Position numbers and translations under genes: made by a program | The notes under the pieces: generated by a model | The model's database searches: none | What the model saw: the letters and a program-made list of their open reading frames with translations, nothing else | What the model was told of the DNA's origin: nothing | Assembly (NCBI GenBank): GCA_965220505.1 | Contig: CBDCQE010000001.1 | Coordinates: forward strand, 1-64,000 | Direction: 5' to 3' | DNA: 64,000 bases | Source of the DNA: Bin87 sp965220505 | Lineage (GTDB): Bacteria > Chloroflexota > Dehalococcoidia > Lucifugimonadales > UBA3495 | In this document: one piece after another, positions 1-7,177 of the stretch | Position numbering within the stretch: the first letter of the stretch is position 1 | How the letters are laid out: each line of letters opens with the position of its first letter

Positions 1-1509
1 ATCCTGCGGCGTGGGGATCGTGTAGATAATCGTCGCCCCGCCGGGCCGCACCAGCACCTCCTTCACAAAGGACCGCACAAAGGCTTTGGTTTCGGTCAGC
101 TCGCTGGTTTTCAGAAACTCGCTCATGTCCCGGGCGAAGGCGGCGATTACGTCGGCGCTGTCCAGCAGTTCCCGCCTCTGGGACAAGACGGCCCGCGCTT
201 CTTCGGCGGCGGCTTCCAGTTGTTCCCGGCGGTGGCGGTGTTCCAGGATGCGCTCCGAGGCGTCGGCCATGTCCAGGTCGGTGCTCTCCACGAAGTGCCA
301 GATGCGGTCCAGCTTCCGCTTGACCTCCTCAAGCTCGGCCTCGATGGTTTCCAGGTTCTGCCGTTCCTCCCTGGCCACCCCGTCCATCTCCTCGTCCACC
401 AGCCGCACTAGGTCGCGGACGTTGGACTCGGTGAGAATGTTCTCGCGGATGTTGAAGACAATGATGTCCTCGAAGTTCCTGGCATTCAGCCTGGGGGTGT
501 CGCAGGTCCCGCTGCCCTGCTTGAGCAAAGACTGGCAGACGTAGTAGGTGTACTTGCCGCTCTTGGCCTCGGCGGCGGTGAGGGCCTTGCCGCAGGTTTC
601 GCACTTTGCCAGCCCGCTGAGCAGGTAGGGACTGGCGGCGCGGCGGGGATGGGTTACATTCGGCGCGCGCGCCTCCATCAGCCTTCTGGCCCGGTCGAAC
701 TCATCGGTTGACACGACGGCGGGGAAGGCGTCTGCCACGCGCACCGGCTCCTGTCCGTCCCTCGCCTTCTGGCCCCATACCAAAGCGCCGGTGTAGGCTT
801 CGTTGGTCAGCACCTTGTGGATGGTGGTCTTGCGCCACTGCCTGCCCTTGGGGGAGGGGATGCCCTCGGCGTTCAGGGTCTTGAGGATGTCCAGGGAGGT
901 CCGGCCCTGGAGGGTGAGATCGAAGATGCGGCGGACCACGGCGTCGTGGGGCGGGTTGAGTTCCAGCCGGGGCCGCTTCTTGATCCCGTCTTGGACGTAC
1001 ACGCGCCTATACCCGTAGGGGGCGCTGGCGTTCATCCAGAAGCCCCGAGAGGCCGCCTCGCGCATTCCCCGCGTCACTTCCTGGCCCAAATTCTCCGAGT
1101 AAAATTCGTCCACGGACTCGATGATGGCCTCCATCAGCTTGCCGGTGGGGGTGTCGTCGGCGTGCTCGGTGATGGAGACCACGCGGATGCCCTTGCGCCG
1201 GAGCATGGACTTGAAGGCGACGGCGTGCTCCCGCTTGCGGGTGAATCTCGAAAACTTCCAGACCAGAATCTCGCGGAAAGGTGCCTCCGGCTTGCCGGCC
1301 TCATCCAGCATCTTCCTGAATTGGGGCCTGTCGGCGATGCGCCCGCTCTCGGCTTCATCGACGAACTCGCGGACCACCAGGTAGCCGTTCTTGTCGGCGT
1401 AGTCCCTCAATGCCCGAAGCTGGGCGGCCACAGAGAGGTCCACATCCTGGCGGTCGCTGGACACCCGGGCGTAGAGGGCCACGGGGGCCAGGTCGTTATT
1501 CTTATTCAT
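1..1509 (-). CDS. Large serine recombinase (site-specific integrase), C-terminus cut by window edge
   Basis: The frame opens at an ATG at 1509 and is still open at base 1, giving 503 codons. The N-terminus reads ALYARVSSDRQ, the resolvase/invertase catalytic motif with the nucleophilic serine at about residue 17. A recombinase domain follows (about residues 150-260). Next is a zinc ribbon with CETCGKALTAAE and a second cysteine pair about 20-30 residues on (about 295-335), then a coiled-coil stretch rich in Glu, Arg and Leu (about 370-450). This order is typical of phage or ICE large serine integrases, which join attP and attB. The start overlaps the stop of the upstream ribbon-helix-helix gene (GATGAATAA), so the two are probably translationally coupled. 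It is the likely integrase of the element to its right; any attL site would lie beyond the left edge. Confidence 0.93.
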   Translation of the reverse strand, partial: MNKNNDLAPVALYARVSSDRQDVDLSVAAQLRALRDYADKNGYLVVREFVDEAESGRIADRPQFRKMLDEAGKPEAPFREILVWKFSRFTRKREHAVAFKSMLRRKGIRVVSITEHADDTPTGKLMEAIIESVDEFYSENLGQEVTRGMREAASRGFWMNASAPYGYRRVYVQDGIKKRPRLELNPPHDAVVRRIFDLTLQGRTSLDILKTLNAEGIPSPKGRQWRKTTIHKVLTNEAYTGALVWGQKARDGQEPVRVADAFPAVVSTDEFDRARRLMEARAPNVTHPRRAASPYLLSGLAKCETCGKALTAAEAKSGKYTYYVCQSLLKQGSGTCDTPRLNARNFEDIIVFNIRENILTESNVRDLVRLVDEEMDGVAREERQNLETIEAELEEVKRKLDRIWHFVESTDLDMADASERILEHRHRREQLEAAAEEARAVLSQRRELLDSADVIAAFARDMSEFLKTSELTETKAFVRSFVKEVLVRPGGATIIYTIPTPQD

Positions 1510-1732
1510 CGCTGCTTCCTCCTTGATTGCCTTGTGGTTCAGCCTGGCGGGAGCGCAGCCGCTCCAGGCGTTGCTGACGGCGCAACTCCCTATCTTCCAT
1601 GTACAGGCGGAGGGCCTCCCGCACCAGCTCGCTCATGTCGCGGCCCTCCGCGTCCTTCACCCACTGCACCTCCTGGTATATCTCCGGCGGCAGCGAGAAG
1701 GTAATGGTGCGTGATTTCCGGCGTGGCAGCAT
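1502..1732 (-). CDS. Ribbon-helix-helix (CopG/Arc-type) DNA-binding protein
   Basis: This 76-residue protein starts MLPRRKSRTITFSLPPEIYQEV, a beta strand followed by a helix as in CopG/MetJ-Arc proteins. The second helix (MSELVREALRLYMEDREL) is the usual dimer helix. The C-terminus is charged and helical. It overlaps the serine recombinase by 8 bp in the same transcriptional direction and lies 69 bp downstream of the ImmA-like gene. The position suggests a regulator or directionality factor for the recombinase, although an antitoxin-type fold cannot be excluded from sequence alone. No toxin gene neighbours it. Confidence 0.75.
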   Translation of the reverse strand: MLPRRKSRTITFSLPPEIYQEVQWVKDAEGRDMSELVREALRLYMEDRELRRQQRLERLRSRQAEPQGNQGGSSDE

Positions 1733-1801
1733 GGTCCCCTTTTTTGCCTGTCGGGATAAGCGTTTGTCTTACTATTATTATCCGGCATCCGGCCCCATCG
1801 G

Positions 1802-2740
1802 TCAAGGCGCGGCCAGGACCGTCTTCAGGTTGGTCATGGGACGGGTCCGCCTCTTCCGGCCCAACTGGGGGGCCAGCACCGCCCGGAACTCCAATGGCAC
1901 GGCCACCACCGCCACCTTGGCCAGCCTCCCCCTCCAGTACACGGGCTTGGCGACGGCGGCCAGGCCGTCGGCCTCGGCGTACTCCGGTTCGCCGCTGCGC
2001 GCCGCCCGCTCCGCCAGGGACCCTAAAGGCACCCGCTTGTACCTCTGGGGAATGCCGCCCCGCTTTCCGGTGATGGGCCAAGCTGCCGGCGGCCCCATGC
2101 CCTTGGTGCGCCTGACCACCGTGGCCCGCAGCGCGGCCAGGTCGTCTCCCCTGGGCCACTTCGCCGGGTCGGTGCGGCCGGGACGCTCGTAGAGGACCAC
2201 GGAGTAGGGGAGGCTGCGCACCACTTCGGCCAGTCTCATGGCCACGGCGGCGTAGGCGTAGCGGTACTCCCGTTGCAGGGCGATCACGTCCAGCCCCGAC
2301 GCCAGGGACAGCTCCAGGAATTTCCCCGGCTGCATCAGCACCGCCGCCGCGAAGCGGTTCGCCTCCCGGCACACCTCCTGCTCCGCCTTGGTCCCCGTAT
2401 TCAGGTCGCACAGGGTCTCGTGCATGATCTCGTAGCTCTCGTGGAGCACGGTGTAGTCCCTGGCTCCCTGCCACAACTCTTCTTTGTAGTAGATGTGGCA
2501 CTCCTGCCCGGCGATCCCCACGTGCAGTCCCTTGGGACTGCCCTCCATGCTCATCTCCTCCACCTCGCCGAAACCGGCGTCGCGCAGCAGGGCCTTGAGC
2601 TCCTCCAGGGTGGGCCGGGCTGACACGCCGAAGCGTTCCACGAAGCGGGCGGCGAGGGCCTCCAGGCTGGGTTCCTGTCCTGGGCAACAGTGGTGTTCAT
2701 CCAGCAGGTCGCGGCAGAAGCCGCCCAGGGTTTCGTTCAT
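1802..2740 (-). CDS. ImmA/IrrE-type peptidase-like protein
   Basis: This 312-residue protein pairs with the upstream XRE gene in an ATGA overlap (2737-2740), the arrangement of the ImmR/ImmA repressor and anti-repressor protease of ICEBs1-like elements. Residues 96-108 read YTVLHESYEIMHE. This is the place where ImmA/IrrE proteins carry HExxH; here the motif is HExxE (H100, E101, E104) with another histidine at 107, so metal binding may be altered. The following segment (about 119-160) is alpha-helical and continues VALQREYRYAYAAVAMRLAEV, as in IrrE-like proteins. The likely role is cleavage or control of the neighbouring XRE repressor. The family call is from fold-like motifs and context. 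Confidence 0.7.
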   Translation of the reverse strand: MNETLGGFCRDLLDEHHCCPGQEPSLEALAARFVERFGVSARPTLEELKALLRDAGFGEVEEMSMEGSPKGLHVGIAGQECHIYYKEELWQGARDYTVLHESYEIMHETLCDLNTGTKAEQEVCREANRFAAAVLMQPGKFLELSLASGLDVIALQREYRYAYAAVAMRLAEVVRSLPYSVVLYERPGRTDPAKWPRGDDLAALRATVVRRTKGMGPPAAWPITGKRGGIPQRYKRVPLGSLAERAARSGEPEYAEADGLAAVAKPVYWRGRLAKVAVVAVPLEFRAVLAPQLGRKRRTRPMTNLKTVLAAP

Positions 2741-3174
2741 TCCAAAAGCCTCTTGCCGGTTAGTTTCTCGTACATCTCCACGATGAACCGCTTGGCGTTC
2801 AGGGACAGGGGGCCGTCGGGCCGGGTTCCCACCCGGAAGTTGGGGTCGTCCAATACGTAGCGGTAGGCCCGTTCCACCTCCAGGGTCTCGTCGCCGTGGG
2901 GGTCGGGCCTGGGGCCGTGGCCGGCCCGCTTCAGGAGTTCGTCCGGGTCCACGTTGTAGAGGGCGGCCAGCTTGCGCACGATGTTGGCGCCGGGCTTGCG
3001 CTCCCCGTTCTCGATCTGGGACAGGTAGGAGCCGGAGACGCCGGTGCGGCGGTTCACGTCCCGAAGGCTGAGGGGCCGGCGCAACCTTCTCAGCAGGGGG
3101 CCGATCTCCTCGTTGCCGTGGGGTTCCAGGTCCCTTTCGGTCTGTTCGGGCTGCTGTTGGTCAGGCTCGCCCAT
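2737..3174 (-). CDS. XRE-family transcriptional regulator (ImmR-like)
   Basis: This 145-residue protein has a classical helix-turn-helix at about residues 27-82, including LSLRDVNRRTGVSGSYLSQI and the loop ENGERKPGANIVRKLAALYNV. The C-terminal half is unlike any domain I can name. It is first in a minus-strand operon with the ImmA-like gene (4-bp overlap), the ribbon-helix-helix gene and the recombinase. It faces a divergent operon of small DNA-binding proteins across about 276 bp of AT-richer DNA with repeats. It is probably the master repressor of the mobile element, acting on that divergent region. Confidence 0.85.
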   Translation of the reverse strand: MGEPDQQQPEQTERDLEPHGNEEIGPLLRRLRRPLSLRDVNRRTGVSGSYLSQIENGERKPGANIVRKLAALYNVDPDELLKRAGHGPRPDPHGDETLEVERAYRYVLDDPNFRVGTRPDGPLSLNAKRFIVEMYEKLTGKRLLE

Positions 3175-3450
3175 GACATTCCCCTCCTTTCCCGCAGTCC
3201 GGTTTCTCTCAGTCTACAGGATAATAGTCAGATTCTTGTCATATTCTTGTCGCATTATTGTTACATCACAGCGAGCAATCGGTCAAGAAACCATGTTTTG
3301 GTGGCAGACACTTCTTGCCGATGCCGTTTGCTGATTGTTACACTCTAGCGAGTAGAACATCCAATCGCTTTCGCCGCCAAGTATACCCTCCCGGAGACCC
3401 ACCGGCCAACCGCCGGGTGTCATTCCGGCGGATAACGAGAGACCAAGCCT
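3175..3450. promoter_or_regulatory. Divergent control region with candidate operator repeats
   Basis: This gap separates the XRE/ImmA operon (minus) from the small HTH operon (plus) and is richer in A and T than its surroundings. Two 11-bp direct repeats abut at 3230-3240 and 3241-3251 (agattcttgtc, atattcttgtc). A 19-bp imperfect direct repeat occurs at 3257-3275 and 3334-3352 (attgttaca, then agcgag; 15 of 19 identical). A GATAATAGT box at 3220-3228 on the plus strand resembles GATAATAATAGT read on the minus strand at 1771-1782, upstream of the ribbon-helix-helix gene. Operator function is inferred. Confidence 0.5.
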
Positions 3451-3630
3451 ATGAGTACACAAGCAAGACTCACACCGGCCCAGGAGCGGCAGAGGATGGA
3501 GGGCCTGCGGGCTCTGGCCCGGGTCATCGCCCGCCACTACCTGGCCCACCCCGAACTGTACCCCGCTCCCACCGGCGCCGTCGTGGCGCGCGCCGGCGGG
3601 AGCCCCGACCACAAGGAGGCAGACGAATGA
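3451..3630 (+). CDS. Small hypothetical protein, first gene of HTH operon
   Basis: The ORF encodes 59 residues starting MSTQARLTPAQERQRMEGL. The first half is predicted helical and contains RALARVIARHYLAHPELY. I recognise no family. It is supported by its position as first gene after the divergent promoter region, by a 4-bp ATGA overlap with the next gene (ATG at 3627), and by codon use like its neighbours. A purine-rich stretch (gataacgagagacc) lies before the start but a strong Shine-Dalgarno is not evident. It may be a small accessory regulator of the element. Confidence 0.55.
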   Translation: MSTQARLTPAQERQRMEGLRALARVIARHYLAHPELYPAPTGAVVARAGGSPDHKEADE

Positions 3631-3869
3631 AACGCAGGAAGCCCTGTTTCCGGGTCCGGCTTCGCACCGAGGCGGTATGGGAGCTGCTGAACCGGCTCAA
3701 CCTGAGCCAGAACGAGCTGGCGCGGCGGGTGGGCATCCGCTCCAGTTACATGTCCCAGCTGATGAGCGGCCAGCGCTTCGCCTCGCCCGGCGTTCGCCAA
3801 AGGCTGATGGACGTCCTGGGCGTCACCGACTTCAACGTTCTCTTCGTCCTGGAGCGGGTCGATGAGTAG
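3627..3869 (+). CDS. Small XRE-type helix-turn-helix protein
   Basis: The protein has 80 residues from the ATG at 3627; the frame is open further upstream, but this start overlaps the previous stop by 4 bp and follows aaggagg at 3613-3619. A single XRE fold covers almost the whole protein, with the helix-turn-helix NLSQNELARRVGIRSSYMSQ at residues 24-43 and the typical LMSGQRFASPGVRQRL loop. The Cro-like size suggests a DNA-binding regulator of the element. It overlaps the next gene by 8 bp, so the four genes at 3451-4586 form one tightly coupled operon. Confidence 0.75.
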   Translation: MKRRKPCFRVRLRTEAVWELLNRLNLSQNELARRVGIRSSYMSQLMSGQRFASPGVRQRLMDVLGVTDFNVLFVLERVDE

Positions 3870-4224
3870 CTCACGATTTCGCAGGTACACGACCGGGGAC
3901 ATTCCGCCCGGGGTGGCCCTGGTACCCGAGGAATTCCCGCAGCGGCTGGTGGCCCTGAAGGAACTGGCGGGGCTGCCCTGGGAGGGCATGTCGTCGGTAT
4001 TGGGCGTGGACCCCCGCCAGCTGTGGCGCTGGCGCAACGGGGGCGAGCCCAACGGCGGGGCCGTGCTGGCCCTGGTGCGCCTGGCTCTGTACGTGCCCGG
4101 CGGCCTGGCGGCGCTGCTGGGCGAGGACGTGGTCGTGATCCGCGGGCTGGGCGGGAACCGGCATGGGTTCATCCCGCCGGCGGACACGAACCGGGAAAAC
4201 GGAGACGAAGGGAGCCGGGACTGA
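3862..4224 (+). CDS. Helix-turn-helix protein, paralog A
   Basis: This 120-residue protein has a central region (about residues 20-85) that fits a divergent XRE fold: VPEEFPQRLVALKELAGL, then WEGMSSVLGVDPRQLWRWRNGG. Its stop overlaps the start of the next gene in TGATG. The two proteins align along most of their length (EEFP..L..L, AGL.W.G....L.V..R.L.RW), so they arose by tandem duplication. The RWRNG segment is where a recognition helix would sit. DNA binding and a regulatory role in the element are inferred. Confidence 0.65.
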   Translation: MSSSRFRRYTTGDIPPGVALVPEEFPQRLVALKELAGLPWEGMSSVLGVDPRQLWRWRNGGEPNGGAVLALVRLALYVPGGLAALLGEDVVVIRGLGGNRHGFIPPADTNRENGDEGSRD

Positions 4225-4586
4225 TGGGACGCCGCCGGCAGTGGGTGTACCGGATTGAGCCGGAGGAGTTTCCCGGCGACTTTCCCCGGCGGCTGGACCG
4301 GTTCCGGCAGGCCGCCGGGCTGACCTGGGCCGGGTTGGCACGGCTGCTGCGGGTCAACGCCCGCACGGTGCGCCGCTGGAAGGCCGGGGCCAGGGTCGGT
4401 TCCGGCCACCTGGTGAAACTGCTGGCCCTGGCCGCCAACCTGGGATTGCTTCACCTCCTGCTGCCCGAAATGGAGCACAAATACGTCTTGGCGGAAAGTG
4501 GTATGCGCCGGGCCGATTACGGCGGGAAGGAACGAAATGGCCTGCCGCCGGTCATCTCGAACTTTGGAATGAGCCAAGACCTCTAA
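4224..4586 (+). CDS. Helix-turn-helix protein, paralog B
   Basis: This 120-residue protein starts at the ATG inside the TGATG junction (4224-4226) with the upstream paralog. It begins MGRRRQWVYRIEPEEFPG and carries the same divergent helix-turn-helix, LTWAGLARLLRVNARTVRRW, followed by KAGARVGSGHLVKLLALAANL. The C-terminal 30 residues differ from paralog A. It is the last gene of the operon, which ends at the strong hairpin at 4633-4674. It is probably a DNA-binding regulator; its target is unknown. Confidence 0.65.
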   Translation: MGRRRQWVYRIEPEEFPGDFPRRLDRFRQAAGLTWAGLARLLRVNARTVRRWKAGARVGSGHLVKLLALAANLGLLHLLLPEMEHKYVLAESGMRRADYGGKERNGLPPVISNFGMSQDL

Positions 4587-4632
4587 GCTGGCATTGAGCC
4601 ACCCCGGGAGGGGTTGGCCGTAGAACACTTGA

Positions 4633-4684
4633 AGCGCCGGGGCCGGGAGGATCAGTCCTCCCGGCCCCGGCGCTTTCCGTTTCC
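4633..4684. terminator. Bidirectional intrinsic terminator
   Basis: A perfect 19-bp stem (4633-4651 with 4656-4674) closes a tcag tetraloop and is followed by TTTCCGTTT on the plus strand. It lies between the convergent HTH operon (ends 4586) and the DUF3800-like gene (ends 4705), so it can serve both. Confidence 0.85.
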
Positions 4685-4704
4685 GACCAGTTTACCTCCA
4701 CCAA

Positions 4705-5454
4705 TCACAGGCGGCAGACCCCCTGGGGATCGTGGGGAGAGGCCCGGCGGTCCAAGACGTTATTCAGGATGCCGAAGGCCAGGTGGAAGTTCAGGCTCTG
4801 CGCCGTGGGCGTGGGCTCCTCCTGCTGGAGCAGGGCGTAGGAGACCAGTCCGGCCAACTGCAACAGTTCGTCGTCCCCGGGCAGCCGGTGGGGCGGCGCG
4901 TAGCCAAACGTGTTCCGGGCGCCCCTCCCGCCGCCGTTCCTGCGGCAGAGGAGAGCGCCGTGGGCCAGGAGGTTGCCAACCGCTCCGGCGTCCGGGTCAT
5001 GCCGCCACTCCGGTTCCTCGCCGTTCTCCATGACGCAGGCGTAGCGGCCGTCGGCTGCCGCCGAGACTTCGATCCGCTCCAGCAGCCGACGGCGGGCGGC
5101 GGCGCGGTGGTCCCGGTGGCGGCGCTTGCCCAGGCAGACGTTGATCAGTTCCATGCTTCCCCGCAGCCAGGCCGCGTGCTCCAGGATGCGCAGGGCGTTC
5201 ATCATGATCTCAGCGCCCCGCTCCGGGTCGGGCCAGGGGCGGAGGTGGCCCAGGGCGAAGGGGTTGCCGGCTCCGGCCAGCAGGTCGGCGCCCTGCAGGG
5301 TCGCCCCGGAGGGGATCCGGTAGTCGCGCTCCATGACCCAGCGCCATTCCAGGACGTGTTCGGCCAGGGAACTCCACCGCTCCGCGTCCACCCCCAGGGC
5401 GGTGGCCGCGTATACGGTGGGACCCTCGGACTCGGCGACGTAGTAGATTCTCAT
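4705..5454 (-). CDS. DUF3800-like protein with altered acidic residues
   Basis: The frame extends upstream, but the ATG at 5454 lies 10 nt from AAGGAG and gives MRIYYVAESEG, 249 residues. The start resembles the DUF3800 N-terminus, where families usually read (Y)xDESG, and the C-terminal LLQLAGLVSYALLQQE resembles the usual QLADLVAY. In both motifs the acidic residue expected of this RNase H-like fold is replaced (Ala7; Gly in LAG). The protein may therefore be catalytically dead or belong to a related family. It is preceded by the Replic_Relax/coupling-protein pair on the same strand (44-bp gap), so it is probably co-transcribed with it. Confidence 0.55.
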   Translation of the reverse strand: MRIYYVAESEGPTVYAATALGVDAERWSSLAEHVLEWRWVMERDYRIPSGATLQGADLLAGAGNPFALGHLRPWPDPERGAEIMMNALRILEHAAWLRGSMELINVCLGKRRHRDHRAAARRRLLERIEVSAAADGRYACVMENGEEPEWRHDPDAGAVGNLLAHGALLCRRNGGGRGARNTFGYAPPHRLPGDDELLQLAGLVSYALLQQEEPTPTAQSLNFHLAFGILNNVLDRRASPHDPQGVCRL

Positions 5455-5497
5455 AATGGACATTCTCCTTGTTTTGTGATTCGTGCTTCGCGGCGTT

Positions 5498-7177
5498 TCA
5501 CCGGTAGCGGTGCAGGGGTTCAACCGGCTGGAAATCGCCGTCGGGGGCCAGCCAGGCGGCGCCCAGGGGCCCCTCCCGCTCCGCCAGTTCCCGGTGGGAG
5601 GCCAGCAGGGGCAGGGCCACCCTGACCCGTTGCATCTCCCCTCGGGCCACCTCCAGGAAGTGGGCCACGGCGATGGGGTCGTCGAAGACCACCAGTACCA
5701 GGGGCACGGCGCCGTGGTCGTCCATGGGGCGGTGGGAGAAGTAGTAGCGCAGGTAGGGGGCCAGGCGCTGGGCCATGGCGGCGGGCCGGACGGCGCGGCG
5801 TTCGTACTCCAGGAAGAAGGGGCGCCGGGCGCGGCCCCGGCGCAGGACGGCGAAGGCGTCGGGGTGGAGGGAGCGCGGGCCGCCGTAGTGGCGGAAGTAG
5901 CGGGAGGCCCGGTGGGGCGGGTCCAACTGCTCCACTTCCCAGCCGAGACCCTGGGCCTGGCGGGACAGGGCGGCCATGAAGCCGTGGACGGCGGCGGTGT
6001 GTTCCAGGTCCCGCAGCAGCTGTCGGCTGCGCCGTCCGGCGGGGAGACGCCGGTCGCCCGCCGGAGCGGCGCTCCACCGCTTCCCGGCCTCGGCCGGGGA
6101 CACCCGGTCCCGGCGGGCCAGCAGGGTCAGGCCCCTATCCGACAGGGCCAGGCGGCGCCGGTCGCGGTGGAGGGACGTGATCAGACCGAAGCGCTCCAGG
6201 GCGGCCATGACTTGGGAGGCCCGCTGGTTGGTCACGTCCAGGAGGCCGGCCAGGTCCTCCCGCCGGAGCCAGGGCCAGTCGGCCAGCAGGTCCAGGGCCC
6301 GCTTCTCGGCCGGGCGCAGCATGACGGGCAGCAGGCAGTCGGGGACGTCCCTGCCGTCATTGCCGCCGTCGAGCGCCCCGGGGTCGATATGGTGGGGGTC
6401 GACGTCCCGGGGCAGGGCGGCCCGTTCCAGGGGAGGTTCTTCCGGGAGGAATCCGCCGGGGTTCATCTGGCCGACGGCCTCCTCCAGGGAGACGGCCGAG
6501 CCGGACCAGGAGGGCCGCCAGATGGGGTCGGCGGCGCTGGCCGCCGCCGCGTGGCGCTCCAGGGACAGGAAGGCCGGGGCGGGTACCTGCCGCAGCAGGT
6601 CCTGGGCCTGGCGCAGGCGCACCTCGTCGGGGACCAGGGCCAGGACGCCGCCGGGCCGGGGTCCCTGGGCAAGGCGCCAGGCGCGCTTGGCGAAGGCGGC
6701 GCGCTCGGCGGTGGCTCCCTGACGGACGACCAGGGCCACGCGCCCGCCGGGGAGGGTGACGGCGGCGTCCTGGGGCGAGGAGCGGTACCAGCAAAAGCCC
6801 GGGGGTTGACCCAGGTCGGCCAGCGCGGCGGCCAGGCGGTAGACGGAGCTGGCGGCGTCCAGGCGTTCCATCAGGACGCGCCGCCAGCGCACCGGCAGGG
6901 GGTAGTCGCGGAGCAGCCGCTCCACGGGCCGGGCCTCCCGGCGGGCCAGCTCGCCCACGCCCCGCCCGGTGAGATGGTACCTGCGGGTGGAGGGCAGCAG
7001 CGCCGAGCCGTGCCGGAAAGAGGCGATCAGGCCGGCCTCTTCCAGCCGGGCCACCGCCTGGTAGGTCCCGCCCCGGGAGCCGCCGGCCAGGGCGGCCAGC
7101 TCCAGCCGGTCCAGGAAGGGCATCCGGGCCAGGAGCCGGAGCAGTTCGCTCCGGCCCCGGTTCAAGAGTTGCGTCAT
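5498..7177 (-). CDS. Replication-relaxation (Replic_Relax/MloB-like) family protein
   Basis: This 559-residue protein has two winged-helix-like segments, at about residues 10-75 (FLDRLELAALAGGSRGGTYQ) and 290-365 (RREDLAGLLDVTNQRASQVM). The C-terminal segment holds LEHTAAVHGFMAAL, then HPDAFAVLRRG and FFLEYERRA (about 440-460), which resembles a PD-(D/E)xK-type core. This layout is that of the replication-relaxation family found on actinobacterial and Chloroflexi mobile elements, usually next to a TraG/VirD4-like ATPase as here. The ATG overlaps the stop of the coupling-protein gene by 4 bp. Its role may be in DNA processing for transfer or replication of the element. Confidence 0.72.
   Translation of the reverse strand: MTQLLNRGRSELLRLLARMPFLDRLELAALAGGSRGGTYQAVARLEEAGLIASFRHGSALLPSTRRYHLTGRGVGELARREARPVERLLRDYPLPVRWRRVLMERLDAASSVYRLAAALADLGQPPGFCWYRSSPQDAAVTLPGGRVALVVRQGATAERAAFAKRAWRLAQGPRPGGVLALVPDEVRLRQAQDLLRQVPAPAFLSLERHAAAASAADPIWRPSWSGSAVSLEEAVGQMNPGGFLPEEPPLERAALPRDVDPHHIDPGALDGGNDGRDVPDCLLPVMLRPAEKRALDLLADWPWLRREDLAGLLDVTNQRASQVMAALERFGLITSLHRDRRRLALSDRGLTLLARRDRVSPAEAGKRWSAAPAGDRRLPAGRRSRQLLRDLEHTAAVHGFMAALSRQAQGLGWEVEQLDPPHRASRYFRHYGGPRSLHPDAFAVLRRGRARRPFFLEYERRAVRPAAMAQRLAPYLRYYFSHRPMDDHGAVPLVLVVFDDPIAVAHFLEVARGEMQRVRVALPLLASHRELAEREGPLGAAWLAPDGDFQPVEPLHRYR

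Noticed and set aside
1502..1732. RHH protein as antitoxin of a toxin-antitoxin pair
   Set aside because: No small toxin gene adjoins it; the overlapping neighbour is a serine recombinase.
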